This document shows, piece by piece, positions 17,671 to 26,420 of a DNA stretch of 64,000 nt. The number at the start of each line of letters is the position of its first letter. Within the stretch, counting starts at the first letter, position 1. Origin of the DNA: Firmicutes bacterium HGW-Firmicutes-14. Lineage in GTDB: Bacteria > Bacillota > Thermincolia > Thermincolales > UBA2595. The notes under the pieces are model-generated. The model searched no databases and was not told where the DNA came from. It saw only the letters and a program-made list of their open reading frames with translations. Made by a program: the position numbers and the translations under genes. The stretch is taken from the NCBI GenBank assembly GCA_002840275.1, contig PHAB01000001.1:235368-299367 (forward strand), read 5' to 3'.

Positions 17671-18694
17671 ATTTGTCCGCTCCCAGCTTAAGTCCGGGAA
17701 CAGCGTTCAGAGTAAGAGGCGCGAACTCTCCCCGCCGGTACTTGTAGTACCCTGCACATGCAACCATAGCCGCATTATCAGTGCAAAATACCGGGTCAGG
17801 GTATGTAACCCTCAATCCCATCCCCCCGGCCCTGCAAAGAATTTCTTTTCTAAGCCTTGAATTGGCGGCCACCCCCCCGGCCAGCAGGATATCCCTCACC
17901 TTATATTCTGATGCTGCAGCCAGAGTCTTGTCAACCAGGACATCTACCACAGCCTTCTGGAAGCCGGCGGCAAAATCGGCTTTATTAACCTCTCCACCTG
18001 TCATGGAAACCCTGTTAAGGTAATTGAGGGCAAAAGATTTAAGGCCGCTGAAACTAAAGTCAAAACTGCCGCTCTCCAGATATGCCCGGGGGAAATCAAC
18101 GATTTCAGGGTCCCCCTCCATGGCTAACCTGTCAATCAGGGGACCACCGGGGTACCCCAGGCCAATGGCTCTGGCAATTTTGTCAAATGCCTCACCCGCC
18201 GCGTCATCCCTTGTCTGGCCAAGAAGCCTGAAATTACCGTGGTTTTCAATATAGACCAGGTCCGTGTGCCCCCCTGATACCACCAGGCAGATTACCGGCA
18301 GTTCCAGGTCCGGTTTGGCCAGGAAGTTAGCATATATATGACTTTCTATATGGTTTACCCCAATAAGGGGCAGGTCAAGGCTATAAGCTGCAGCCTTGGC
18401 TGATGACACTCCAACCAGCAGGGCCCCCACCAGCCCGGGTCCATAGGTTACGGCAACAGCGGAAAGGTCCCGAAATGTAACCTTTGCCTCGTTTAAAGCT
18501 TCCTGGATAACTGAATTTACTAATTCGACATGTTTACGGGAGGCTATTTCCGGTACAACTCCCCCGAATTTTTGATGGACAGGCACCTGGGATGAAATGA
18601 TGTTTGACAGGGTCGTCCGGCCGTCCGCCACAACAGCTGCAGAAGTTTCATCACATGATGTTTCTATACCTAAAATCACAACTTGTCCTGACAC
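17666..18694 (-). CDS. tsaD: tRNA N6-threonylcarbamoyladenosine transferase TsaD
   Basis: About 342 residues from GTG18694, which has AAAGGTG 8 bp upstream right after the rimI stop; the longer ATG18736 form would overlap rimI. It transfers the threonylcarbamoyl group to A37 of ANN-decoding tRNAs with TsaB and TsaE. The ASKHA signature [14 protein letters not shown], the iron-binding [11 protein letters not shown] and [10 protein letters not shown] are present. It is the last gene of the minus-strand tsaE-tsaB-rimI-tsaD operon. Confidence 0.94.
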   Translation of the reverse strand: MSGQVVILGIETSCDETSAAVVADGRTTLSNIISSQVPVHQKFGGVVPEIASRKHVELVNSVIQEALNEAKVTFRDLSAVAVTYGPGLVGALLVGVSSAKAAAYSLDLPLIGVNHIESHIYANFLAKPDLELPVICLVVSGGHTDLVYIENHGNFRLLGQTRDDAAGEAFDKIARAIGLGYPGGPLIDRLAMEGDPEIVDFPRAYLESGSFDFSFSGLKSFALNYLNRVSMTGGEVNKADFAAGFQKAVVDVLVDKTLAAASEYKVRDILLAGGVAANSRLRKEILCRAGGMGLRVTYPDPVFCTDNAAMVACAGYYKYRRGEFAPLTLNAVPGLKLGADKY

Positions 18695-18708
18695 TGTATC
18701 AACACCTT

Positions 18709-19164
18709 TCACGAGCCGCGATAGAGGTCGTTCCACATGATAAGGGCATCCTCACCTGTGTCCGAATAGTAGCCCGGCCTGATACCGTAAGAAACAAACC
18801 CGGCCTTCTCGTACATTTTCCGGGCATTTGCATTTGAGGGCCTGACTTCGAGGGTCATTTTAATGCAACCCCTTTTTCTTGATTCATTAATCAGTTCAGA
18901 AAGCAGCCGTGAACCCACTTTTTGCCGGCGGTAAGCGGGATGGACGGCAACAGTGGTGATGTGCCCCTCATCCAGGATTACCCACATCCCGGCATAACCG
19001 GCAACCTGACCGTCCGCCAGTGCGACTATGTAATAGGCAAAATCATTCCCTGTTATTTCGTGGAAAAAAGCTGTCCTGGACCACGGAGTGGGGAAAGACT
19101 GGTTTTCTATTTCGAGGACACCGTCAAGATGAATACTTTTCATGTTCAGAAAATTAACTTCCAT
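18709..19164 (-). CDS. rimI: Ribosomal-protein-S18-alanine N-acetyltransferase-like GNAT
   Basis: 151 residues, GNAT fold. The acetyl-CoA binding motif is [14 protein letters not shown], followed by [19 protein letters not shown] and [19 protein letters not shown], which is the typical RimI tail. It overlaps tsaB by 11 bp and lies in the usual TsaE-TsaB-RimI-TsaD order of Firmicutes. Confidence 0.92.
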   Translation of the reverse strand: MEVNFLNMKSIHLDGVLEIENQSFPTPWSRTAFFHEITGNDFAYYIVALADGQVAGYAGMWVILDEGHITTVAVHPAYRRQKVGSRLLSELINESRKRGCIKMTLEVRPSNANARKMYEKAGFVSYGIRPGYYSDTGEDALIMWNDLYRGS

Positions 19165-19858
19165 GTTTTTTCTCCCAGGTCAGTTCGGCTTCCGATTTTC
19201 TTAAATAGACCGGCTGCAGAAACATAGGGTCAGGCAGCCGCCCTGCTTTCAGTTTTGCCAGGCCCAGTTCAGCTGCAGCAGCTGCCCTGGGGCGGCTGTT
19301 GATCAGTGTGCCAAAATGCGCCTTCTCCCCCAGCCTTTCTTTCAGGAACGGGCCAAATACCGGGATACCGTCCCCCACAAAAGTAACCCCTTCATCAAAC
19401 TGCATAAGTCCTGATACCAACCGGTCAATCTCCAGGGCAGCAGGATTGAGCAGTTCTTCAAAATCACCCGGGGCTGACCTGTATACAGCCGTATATACCT
19501 GGTTTCTCCTGGCATCAAGGACAGGACAGATTATTCCGTTTACCCCGTAAACATTCCAGGCCAGCATTCTTAATGTGGATATCGCAATGACAGGTATGTT
19601 AAGCACCTGGCCCATAGTCTTGGCTACAGACATGCCGATCCTCAGTCCCGTAAAAGATCCGGGACCTCCTGTAACTGCTATTGCATGCAGGTGATCCGGT
19701 TTTATTCCTGCATCATCCATAACCTGTTTAATCATGGGAATTATGTTCTCCGAATGGGTCTTTAAGTTGTTGACAAATCTTTCGGATATCAGCCGGTCCT
19801 CTTCAATAACAGCAGCCCCCGCAACGCTTGTGGCTGTATCAACCCCTAGAATAAACAC
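19154..19858 (-). CDS. tsaB: tRNA threonylcarbamoyladenosine biosynthesis protein TsaB
   Basis: 234 residues. The N-terminal ASKHA domain has GVDTATSVAGAAVIEEDR and AVTGGPGSFTGLRIGMSVAK, both diagnostic of TsaB. It is the non-catalytic partner of TsaD. It overlaps tsaE upstream by 20 bp and rimI downstream by 11 bp, indicating translational coupling. Confidence 0.93.
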   Translation of the reverse strand: MFILGVDTATSVAGAAVIEEDRLISERFVNNLKTHSENIIPMIKQVMDDAGIKPDHLHAIAVTGGPGSFTGLRIGMSVAKTMGQVLNIPVIAISTLRMLAWNVYGVNGIICPVLDARRNQVYTAVYRSAPGDFEELLNPAALEIDRLVSGLMQFDEGVTFVGDGIPVFGPFLKERLGEKAHFGTLINSRPRAAAAAELGLAKLKAGRLPDPMFLQPVYLRKSEAELTWEKKHGS

Positions 19859-20375
19859 CGCTTTTCAACTCCTCGATGAGTCGTTCATACCTTTTTCCTG
19901 CCGGCTTAATTACCATTTTCCTGGTGTTAAAAGCCTTTTCCGCACTGTTAAAATCCTCTGTACTGCCAGTGCCGGTCAAATCACTGTCATGACCGATCCC
20001 CGGAAAAATTATCTTAACCTCCAGGTGTTCCCCGGGAAGAATCTGCCGGATGTTCCCGGGCCATTCGATGATGGTCACCCCGGTACCGTAAAGATACTCC
20101 TCCAGTCCGAGCTCATAAGCCTCATCCTCATCTTCCAGCCTGTATGCATCCACATGGTACATCGGAAGACGTCCTTCATATTCATTAATAAGTGTGAATG
20201 TAGGGCTGGTCACATGCTCGCCTACCCCAAGTCCCAGGGCAATCCCTTTGGCAAAATGAGTCTTGCCTGCCCCGAGGTCACCTTCCAGACATATAACATC
20301 CCCCGGTTTTAACAGGGCGCCAAGAGCCCTTCCCACTTCAATTGTCTTTTCAGGAGAACTGCTCAATATTTCCAT
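19839..20375 (-). CDS. tsaE: tRNA threonylcarbamoyladenosine biosynthesis ATPase TsaE
   Basis: 178 residues. The Walker A is GDLGAGKTHFAKGIA, preceded by LLKPGDVICLEG. The family motif TSPTFTLINEYEGRLPMYHVDAYRLED and IEWPGNI follow. It drives turnover of the TsaB-TsaD complex. The C-terminal about 30 residues are an extension beyond the usual core. First gene of the tsaEB-rimI-tsaD operon. Confidence 0.93.
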   Translation of the reverse strand: MEILSSSPEKTIEVGRALGALLKPGDVICLEGDLGAGKTHFAKGIALGLGVGEHVTSPTFTLINEYEGRLPMYHVDAYRLEDEDEAYELGLEEYLYGTGVTIIEWPGNIRQILPGEHLEVKIIFPGIGHDSDLTGTGSTEDFNSAEKAFNTRKMVIKPAGKRYERLIEELKSGVYSRG

Positions 20376-20447
20376 TCGGAATGCTCCTTCTGCTGATGGT
20401 AAATATTATATCTCACAGGCGCCCGGTTATTCCAAAAACCGGGTTAA

Positions 20448-21455
20448 TTACCGAAAATGGTTAAAACCACCCGGTCCAATGGCAGCCCGCCCGTCTTTCC
20501 CCATAATACAGCATCCTGTTTCGGCAGGAAGAATTATCCCAACCCGCAGCGGCCGTAAATACCCCGCTTCTGTCATTAAATGCTCCACAACTTCCACACC
20601 CTCCGGTCTGACGGTAAATACCAGTTCAAAGTCTTCCCCGCCCTTCAGCGCCCACTCCAGGGGGGTTACCCCTGCCAACCCTGCCGTTTCAGCGGCACAC
20701 GGGGAAATAGGCAGGGCAGCTTCATCCAATTCACAGCCTGCCCCGCTGGCAAAGCAGATTTCCAGAATTTCGCCGGCCAACCCATCACTGATATCATTCA
20801 TTGCAGTTACATAACCGGAACCGGACAGAACACGCCCTTCATCTACACGGGCCCGGGGATAGAGGTGGCTGGCAACTGCCTGTTCAGCTATTTTGGCGGA
20901 AACTCCTGCAGCCTCATTGTTAAGCAGGAACAAGCCGGCAGCCGAACTGCCCAGCGGTCCTGTAACCATGATGATATCCCCCGGCTTAGCTCCCGACCGG
21001 TATGTGACTAACTCAGGCTCGACCCACCCCAGGACGGTTATATTTATAATAAGTCCGTGGGGAGATTTGACCGTATCTCCCCCCACAATATCAGTCTTGT
21101 ATTGGGATGCACATTCCCTCAACCCTTCATAAATCCCTTCAATCGTGTCAATATCAAAATGGGCAGGTATTCCCACCGAGACTGTGGCCTGTGCAGGCAG
21201 TCCTCCCATAGCAGCTATATCGCTTATATTAACAGCAAGGGCCTTCCAGCCCACGGCCCTTGGAGGAAAATATCGCAGGGAAAAATGGACATCCTCAATA
21301 AGCATGTCAGTTGTCATCAATACCAGTTTCTCCTGTTCGGGTCTCAGAACAGCGGTATCGTCCCCTATACCTTTTATTACCCGGTCCGAAGGACAGGGCA
21401 ATATCCGGCCCAGTCGCTCAATCAGGCCAAACTCTCCCAGGTGCTTAATTTTCAT
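20448..21455 (-). CDS. thiL: Thiamine-monophosphate kinase
   Basis: 335 residues. It phosphorylates thiamine-P to TPP. The PurM-like fold shows GIGDDTAVL with the metal-binding Asp pair, TTDMLIEDVHF, and the C-terminal GGEDFELVFTV. It lies 73 bp upstream of tsaE and is not linked to the TPP riboswitch that controls thiD-thiE-thiC 1.3 kb away, so the last step of the pathway is uncoupled from riboswitch control. Confidence 0.93.
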   Translation of the reverse strand: MKIKHLGEFGLIERLGRILPCPSDRVIKGIGDDTAVLRPEQEKLVLMTTDMLIEDVHFSLRYFPPRAVGWKALAVNISDIAAMGGLPAQATVSVGIPAHFDIDTIEGIYEGLRECASQYKTDIVGGDTVKSPHGLIINITVLGWVEPELVTYRSGAKPGDIIMVTGPLGSSAAGLFLLNNEAAGVSAKIAEQAVASHLYPRARVDEGRVLSGSGYVTAMNDISDGLAGEILEICFASGAGCELDEAALPISPCAAETAGLAGVTPLEWALKGGEDFELVFTVRPEGVEVVEHLMTEAGYLRPLRVGIILPAETGCCIMGKDGRAAIGPGGFNHFR

Positions 21456-21568
21456 CCTATCCTGCCTTCTTTATACTAAAGTCATCAAATTACCGACAGT
21501 ACCATAAAACCCCTGGCTTTAGCTATGGGGAGTATCAATAGCATAATTATACCTGCTAACCAATATGG

Positions 21569-21613
21569 TTGCAAGGGAAAGGGAGGGCCCAACTGACAGG
21601 AGGCCCTCCCTTG
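21569..21613 (-). terminator. Terminator of the rubrerythrin-like gene
   Basis: GGGAGGGCC and GGGCCCTCCC form a strong stem on the minus strand, followed by TTTCCCTT. It lies about 35 bp behind the stop codon. Confidence 0.8.
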
Positions 21614-21645
21614 GCAGAAATACATTTTCTAAATCATGACAAATG

Positions 21646-22065
21646 TTATCCAAAGTATCGTTTCAGCAGGCCCTCCAGTGCCAGTGCATGCCTGGCCTCA
21701 TCCCTGGCTGATTCATCAAAGGCATCATGAGCCTCATCAAGGCCGTTTTCCCTGGCCATGAGGGCCGCTTCCCTTTTACCCTTGTTGGCCATTGTTTCAC
21801 CCTTAAGCATGGATTCAATATTTTCCTTGGTCAAAGTGCTGATCAGGCCATTTAATTCGGCAAATCTGGCAGCGTGCCAGGCTTCATCCATGGCAATTGA
21901 TTTCAGGACCTCGGCGATTTCCGGGTAACCCTCCCTCTGGGCCTGCCTGGCCATGGCCAGATATAAGCCAACCTCCATGGTTTCACCTTTGAAATTCCTT
22001 TCTACATGTTCCTCCACAACTGACCCTCTGGCTGCACCAATCTCATTTTCAACTACGGGTTTCAT
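21646..22065 (-). CDS. Rubrerythrin-like ferritin-fold protein without rubredoxin domain
   Basis: 139 residues, a four-helix ferritin-like domain. Diiron ligand motifs are visible as E-x-x-H repeats: [25 protein letters not shown] and [16 protein letters not shown]. The C-terminal rubredoxin CxxC pairs of classical rubrerythrin are absent. Such proteins reduce peroxide in anaerobes. It has AAGGAGG before ATG22065 and a 21-bp operator-like repeat upstream that is identical to one in front of the neighbouring Rrf2 gene. Confidence 0.85.
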   Translation of the reverse strand: MKPVVENEIGAARGSVVEEHVERNFKGETMEVGLYLAMARQAQREGYPEIAEVLKSIAMDEAWHAARFAELNGLISTLTKENIESMLKGETMANKGKREAALMARENGLDEAHDAFDESARDEARHALALEGLLKRYFG

Positions 22066-22135
22066 TAAAATTCCTCCTTTATAATTTGTTTATTTGACTT
22101 TATGATTTATTTAAAGTTTATAATTTTTTTGCTTA

Positions 22136-22156
22136 ATTGTTTACCTTTTTAGTATA
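22136..22156 (-). promoter_or_regulatory. Operator-like 21-bp repeat upstream of the rubrerythrin-like gene
   Basis: On the plus strand the site begins ATTGTTTACC, has a run of five T, and ends AGTATA. The same 21 bp occur at 22614-22634 in front of rrf2 and nowhere else that I saw. On the coding (minus) strand it contains TATACT, a possible -10, followed by AAAAAGGTAAAC. It is probably the binding site of the Rrf2 protein encoded between the two copies. Confidence 0.7.
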
Positions 22157-22175
22157 CTTTAAGGGTAAAAAAATT

Positions 22176-22601
22176 CTACTCCTGCCGGGCTTTATGCATC
22201 AGGTCGTCAAAATTACGGTTCCTGAGTTCCTGAACCAGTTTTTCCTGAATTTCACCCAGGGTCCTGTGAACAGGGCACCCGGGGGCCCCGTCTTTGCTGC
22301 AGTAGGAAGGGTCAATCAGGCACTTGTTGATGGTAACCGGGCCTTCTATGGCTTCCACCACATCAAGCAAGGTTATCTCTCCGGGAGCTTTAGCCAGGTA
22401 ATACCCGCCGCCAACCCCCCGCTGTGAACCTACAATTCTGCTCTTTATCAATGAGGGCATTATCTTCAGCAGGAAACGCATAGGAATAACCTGGCTCTGG
22501 GAGATAGTCTGGGCATCCACCACCTTTCCCCTGGTTTGATTTGCAAGATATAACACCGCTCTGAAGGCGTAATCTGTAGCCTGATTGAATTTCACCGGCA
22601 A
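22176..22601 (-). CDS. Rrf2/IscR-family transcriptional regulator
   Basis: 141 residues. The N-terminal winged helix starts FNQATDYAFRAVLYLA, with GGYYLAKAPGEITLLDVVEAIEG as the wing and linker. Cys residues in NKCLIDPSYCSKDGAPGCPVH match the three-Cys cluster-binding loop of IscR/RsrR-type sensors, so it probably senses Fe-S status, oxidants or NO. It sits between the rubrerythrin-like gene and the thi operon. A sigma-A promoter and a copy of the 21-bp repeat lie upstream, pointing to autoregulation. Confidence 0.9.
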   Translation of the reverse strand: MPVKFNQATDYAFRAVLYLANQTRGKVVDAQTISQSQVIPMRFLLKIMPSLIKSRIVGSQRGVGGGYYLAKAPGEITLLDVVEAIEGPVTINKCLIDPSYCSKDGAPGCPVHRTLGEIQEKLVQELRNRNFDDLMHKARQE

Positions 22602-22613
22602 TCCCCCGTCTAT

Positions 22614-22668
22614 ATTGTTTACCTTTTTAGTATAGTTTTATTTTATGAAAAAGCGCATTGTTTGTCAA
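22614..22668 (-). promoter_or_regulatory. rrf2 promoter with downstream operator repeat
   Basis: On the minus strand TTGACA (22668-22663), a 17-bp spacer and TAAAAT (22645-22640) form a sigma-A promoter. The 21-bp repeat at 22634-22614 lies just downstream of the -10, where a bound repressor would block transcription. Confidence 0.8.
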
Positions 22669-22725
22669 GACCATCAATGCACTTTTTTAAAATTTTTTTG
22701 ATTGACAGGGACTATAGCCCTTTCC

Positions 22726-24021
22726 TTAACATCTGATGTCTGTACCCAGGTACTCCCCTATCACCCTCATGGCACAAAATTCCCCGCACATCGTACATTC
22801 CTTCATCCCTTCAGGATTCTTTTCCTTCCTTACAGCTCTAGCCTTAACAGGGTCTATGGAAAGATTGATCTGGGCCTCCCAGTCAAGGTTTTTCCTGGCC
22901 TTGGCCATAGCTTCATCCCACTCCCGGGCACCGGGCACACCCTTTACAATATCAGCAGCATGCCCTGCAATACGGGCAGCTATGACTCCTTCCCGCACAT
23001 CCTGTTCAGTGGGCAGACCGAGGTGTTCCGCAGGAGTCACATAACACAGGAAATCCGCGCCGCCCCATGCCGCAATGGCCCCCCCGATAGCAGAAGTTAT
23101 ATGGTCATATCCGGGGGCAACATCTGTTACAAGGGGTCCCAGCACATAGAAAGGAGCGCCTTTGCAGAGCCGTTTCTGTATTACCATGTTGGCCGCTACC
23201 TGGTCAAGGGGGACATGTCCGGGACCTTCCACCATTACCTGGACACCCTGTTCCCAGGCCCGTTCCACCAATTCACCCAGGATTATCAGCTCCTGAACCT
23301 GAGCCCTGTCGGTAGCATCAGCCAGGCATCCGGGGCGGAGACCGTCTCCCAGGCTCAGGGTAACGTCATATTTCAGGGCTACCTCCAGCAGCCGGTCATA
23401 CTGTTCATAAAGGGGATTCTCCTTTTCATGGTGCAGCATCCAACCGGCCAGGAATGCCCCTCCCCGGCTGACGATGTCTGTTATCCTTCCCTCACGGCGG
23501 AGTCTTTCCACCACTTCTGTAGTAACACCACAGTGTACGGTAATAAAATCGACACCATCCTCAGCCTGCTTCTCTATTACCCTGAACAGGTCATCGGCAG
23601 TCATATCAATAAGGTTGCCGTATTTTCCCTTGGATTCAACCATTGCCTGGTATACCGGCACAGTACCGACACAAACTGGACAGTTGCGAAGTATTTCTTT
23701 CCGGCAAAAATCAATGTCTCCCCCTGTGCTTAAATCCATAACCGCATCAGCCCCTGCTTCAACTGCTGTGCGAAGCTTTGTCAGTTCCTTTTCTATTTCG
23801 GGGAACTGGGGAGATGTACCTACATTGGCATTAACCTTAGTCCGAAGGCCCGCTCCTACACCGGCATTTTCAAGGTTTTTGTGGTTAATGTTTGCCGGAA
23901 TAACTATAGTCCCCCTGGCAATACCGCCCGCAATAATCTCAGGTGTCGTATTCTCCTTTTCAGCGACTTCTTTCATGGCAGGAGTTATCTGTCCCGCCCT
24001 TGCCTGCAACATCTGTGTCAT
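22726..24021 (-). CDS. thiC: Phosphomethylpyrimidine synthase ThiC
   Basis: 431 residues from ATG24021 (GGGAGG 7 bp upstream; an ATG 15 bp earlier is weaker). It is a radical-SAM enzyme that rearranges AIR to HMP-P. The C-terminal cluster motif [11 protein letters not shown] carries the CxxCxxxxC pattern. [26 protein letters not shown] and [12 protein letters not shown] are core motifs. It is the short clostridial form without the N-terminal domain. Last gene of thiD-thiE-thiC. Confidence 0.95.
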   Translation of the reverse strand: MTQMLQARAGQITPAMKEVAEKENTTPEIIAGGIARGTIVIPANINHKNLENAGVGAGLRTKVNANVGTSPQFPEIEKELTKLRTAVEAGADAVMDLSTGGDIDFCRKEILRNCPVCVGTVPVYQAMVESKGKYGNLIDMTADDLFRVIEKQAEDGVDFITVHCGVTTEVVERLRREGRITDIVSRGGAFLAGWMLHHEKENPLYEQYDRLLEVALKYDVTLSLGDGLRPGCLADATDRAQVQELIILGELVERAWEQGVQVMVEGPGHVPLDQVAANMVIQKRLCKGAPFYVLGPLVTDVAPGYDHITSAIGGAIAAWGGADFLCYVTPAEHLGLPTEQDVREGVIAARIAGHAADIVKGVPGAREWDEAMAKARKNLDWEAQINLSIDPVKARAVRKEKNPEGMKECTMCGEFCAMRVIGEYLGTDIRC

Positions 24022-24065
24022 GTGTTTTCCTCCCATTAGAGTTCATGTCATTCAAAAAAACTAAA

Positions 24066-24713
24066 TTATTTTTCCCGATTTAAACGTTTTGCCTTATTGA
24101 TCTCCAAGATAAATTTCCGGGCTGCCCCGGCTATATCATCAGCCCCAATAACCCCGCTGACCACAGCCACACCGTCAGCCCCGGCCCGGATGACCGAACC
24201 GGCATTTTTAGCCTTGATACCACCAATAGCATATATTGGAAGGCTTGTTACCTTCCTGACCTCTTTCAGCAGTTCCAGGCCTCTGACCGGCCTGGTATCC
24301 TTTTTCGTTTCAGTGGGAAACACCGGCCCAAAACCAATATAATCGGCTCCTGCTTTCTCCGCTGCAACTGCTTCCGGAGGATCATGGGCAGAAACCCCTA
24401 TAATCATTTTAGAACCGGCAATTTTTCTCACCAGGGGAAGGGGAATATCCTCCTGGCCAATATGCACCCCGTCAGCTTCCACTGCCATGGCAATATCGAC
24501 CCTGTCATTAATAATTAACAGTACTCCTGCCTCCCGGGTAAGTTTTCTTAAGCTCCTGCCTGATTCAATCAGTCTGGCCCCGTCCCAGTTCTTTTCCCGC
24601 AATTGGATTATTCCCGCTCCTCCGGCAATACATGCTTTTATGACCTCCAGGTACGGCCGGTCTGCAATAAAATCCTCCCCGCTGACAACGTAAAGATCTC
24701 CCCATCCGGGCAT
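24066..24713 (-). CDS. thiE: Thiamine-phosphate synthase ThiE
   Basis: 215 residues, TIM barrel. It joins HMP-PP and THZ-P. IIQLREKNWDGARL, LIINDRVDIAMAVEADGVHIGQED, IGVSAHDPPEA and GPVFPTETKKD are the conserved phosphate and metal sites. Its start codon directly abuts the thiD stop. Confidence 0.94.
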   Translation of the reverse strand: MPGWGDLYVVSGEDFIADRPYLEVIKACIAGGAGIIQLREKNWDGARLIESGRSLRKLTREAGVLLIINDRVDIAMAVEADGVHIGQEDIPLPLVRKIAGSKMIIGVSAHDPPEAVAAEKAGADYIGFGPVFPTETKKDTRPVRGLELLKEVRKVTSLPIYAIGGIKAKNAGSVIRAGADGVAVVSGVIGADDIAGAARKFILEINKAKRLNREK

Positions 24714-25553
24714 TTACTCCTGCCCCTTTCCGGAACATCCTTCCGCCATTCGGAACAGCTCTCCGAAATGATTGGGCGGCCCGCCACCCCGCCCAACTGA
24801 GTAGCTGTTTTCAAGGGCAACCCTGATATATCTTTTTGCTTCACCGACAGCCTCATGAACGGTAAGGCCTTTTGCCAAGCCGGCAGCCAGGGCAGCCGCG
24901 AAGGTACAGCCTGTCCCGTGGGTATTGCGGGTCTTAACCCGCCTGTCACTGTATTCAAAAAACCCGTTTCCGTCGAACAGGATATCGACAACCACACCCT
25001 CATTATTCAGGTGTCCTCCCTTGATTACCACATTACGTGCACCCAGGCTCTGAAGGTCTATCGCAGCGGCTTTCATATCGTCAATACTCTCAATTTCCCG
25101 GCCGGTCAGGATTTCTGTTTCCGGGATATTAGGGGTCAGGACGGTGGCCATGGGTATGAGGAGATTCCTGAAGGTCCAAAGCACCTTGTCAATTCGCTCA
25201 TCCATGAGCAGATCCCCACTGGTCGCAACCATCACCGGGTCAATTACCAGCTGGGGGACAGAAAACCTGGCCAGCTTTTCACAGACCTCCTGGATAATAG
25301 CCGTATTAGACAGCATTCCTGTTTTCACGGCATCAATCTCAATATCATCAAACACCGCTTCAATCTGTTTGCCCACAAAATCCGGTGGGATTGGATGGAC
25401 CCCCGTAACTCCCAGGGTGTTTTGAGCTGTCACACCGGTCACCACTGAAAGCCCGTAAACCCCCGAAGCCGCAAAGGTCTTAAGGTCAGCCTGCAATCCG
25501 GCTCCTCCGCTGGAATCGGAGCCGGCAATAGTTAACACCTTTTTCATCGCCAA
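24714..25553 (-). CDS. thiD: Hydroxymethylpyrimidine/phosphomethylpyrimidine kinase ThiD
   Basis: 279 residues, ribokinase fold. It phosphorylates HMP twice. The N-terminal TIAGSDSSGGAGLQADLKTF, VIDPVMVATSGD, and NTHGTGCTFAAALAAGLAKG with the anion hole and catalytic Asp region are visible. First gene behind the TPP riboswitch. Confidence 0.94.
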   Translation of the reverse strand: MAMKKVLTIAGSDSSGGAGLQADLKTFAASGVYGLSVVTGVTAQNTLGVTGVHPIPPDFVGKQIEAVFDDIEIDAVKTGMLSNTAIIQEVCEKLARFSVPQLVIDPVMVATSGDLLMDERIDKVLWTFRNLLIPMATVLTPNIPETEILTGREIESIDDMKAAAIDLQSLGARNVVIKGGHLNNEGVVVDILFDGNGFFEYSDRRVKTRNTHGTGCTFAAALAAGLAKGLTVHEAVGEAKRYIRVALENSYSVGRGGGPPNHFGELFRMAEGCSGKGQE

Positions 25554-25608
25554 AACCCCTTTTCTTAAGTCATTTGGTTGTTTTCCAAATCAATAAAAAC
25601 AGGTGACC

Positions 25609-25640
25609 TGAAAACAGAAAACCCACCGGCCGGGTGGGTA
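25609..25640 (-). terminator. Attenuator terminator of the TPP riboswitch
   Basis: On the minus strand ACCCACCCGGCCGGTGGGT forms a hairpin, followed by TTTTCTGTTTTC. It lies between the aptamer and thiD, so TPP binding is expected to promote termination here. Confidence 0.85.
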
Positions 25641-25654
25641 TAATTGTCTGTTAA

Positions 25655-25785
25655 TTCGCCACCACTTCCCTCCGCCGGTATTGCCCGGTAACGGTTACCC
25701 TCCGGTTGGATAGTCCCCGCTTTCAGGTTCCAAGGGTTGACATATCAGTCTCTCAGCCGCCCCAGCAGCACCCCCAGTGGTATAT
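25655..25785 (-). promoter_or_regulatory. TPP (thi-box) riboswitch
   Basis: The minus strand contains the conserved order CTGGGG, GGCTGAGAG, ACCCTTGGAACCTGA, CGGGCAATACCGGCG and GGAGGGAAGTGG, i.e. the pyrimidine-sensing CUGAGA bulge and the pyrophosphate-sensing helix of the TPP aptamer. It precedes thiD-thiE-thiC and a terminator hairpin. Confidence 0.95.
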
Positions 25786-25839
25786 AATGATTTGACTAAT
25801 TATAGCACTTTTATTGGTTCTTTGTAAACACTTAAATCA

Positions 25840-25862
25840 AAACCGGCCTTACCGGCCGGTTT
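25840..25862 (-). terminator. Terminator overlapping the Spo0F-like gene end
   Basis: AACCGGCC and GGCCGGTTTT form a near-perfect stem on the minus strand with a short T run. The 5-prime arm includes the stop codon of the response regulator. Confidence 0.75.
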
Positions 25863-26256
25863 ACAGGGCAGATGCCCGGGGAAACCTTTTCTGTTCAGCT
25901 TCCCGGAGAATACTGCGTATCTCTTCAACATCGAAGGGTTTAATTATACATTTGACCGCACCGTTTTTTCGTGCACGGTCGATGACATCCTTCTCAGTAA
26001 AGGCTGTCATGATGACCACATCAGGATTATGACCCAGTTCATGGATTTTTTCCACAGCTTTGGTACCGTCCATTACCGGCATTCTTATATCCATAAAAAC
26101 GAGGTGAGGCCTTATATTCTTAACTTGCTCCACTGCTTCCATCCCATTGGAGGCAAGGAAAGAGTTATGACCTTCTTCCCGGATTATTGCATCTAAAAGA
26201 TAACGGACCCCCGCCTGATCATCAACAGCCAGTACATCCAGGCTCTGATGCCCCAT
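25861..26256 (-). CDS. Spo0F-like single-domain response regulator
   Basis: 131 residues from ATG26256 (AGGGGGTG 5 bp upstream). It is a stand-alone receiver domain: acidic pocket VDDQAGVRYLL, phospho-acceptor Asp in LVFMDIRMPVMDG, switch Thr in IMTAF, and Lys in IKPFDVEEIR. The VDDQ-x-G-x-R start and KPFD-x-x-EIR end are close to Spo0F, the phosphorelay carrier that starts sporulation. No kinase or Spo0B gene is adjacent. CheY-type signalling is the alternative. An inverted repeat with two TTGTCG ends lies upstream. Confidence 0.85.
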   Translation of the reverse strand: MGHQSLDVLAVDDQAGVRYLLDAIIREEGHNSFLASNGMEAVEQVKNIRPHLVFMDIRMPVMDGTKAVEKIHELGHNPDVVIMTAFTEKDVIDRARKNGAVKCIIKPFDVEEIRSILREAEQKRFPRASAL

Positions 26257-26351
26257 GTTGACACCCCCTGACATAAATTGCCTAATTCAACTTGAAATTC
26301 CCATTTCCCTAGTATTGTTCGACGTTCCCTTGTGAATCCCTGCAAAAAAAT

Positions 26352-26395
26352 ATAGTATTTTTCCGACAAATACCGAGTATTGTCGCCAAAATGGG
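26352..26395. promoter_or_regulatory. Inverted repeat upstream of the Spo0F-like gene
   Basis: CGACAAATAC and GTATTGTCG face each other around CGA. The two TTGTCG ends resemble the core of Spo0A boxes (TGTCGAA). Spo0A control of a spo0F-type gene would fit established sporulation circuits, but the match is partial. Confidence 0.4.
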
Positions 26396-26420
26396 GGGAA
26401 TTTAAAATTTTCTGGCAATT

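Noticed and set aside
22702..23733. A 343-codon open frame on the plus strand inside thiC
   Set aside because: It is antisense to a full-length, clearly conserved thiC, has no ribosome binding site and its residue pattern is not protein-like. It is a frame shadow of GC-biased codons.
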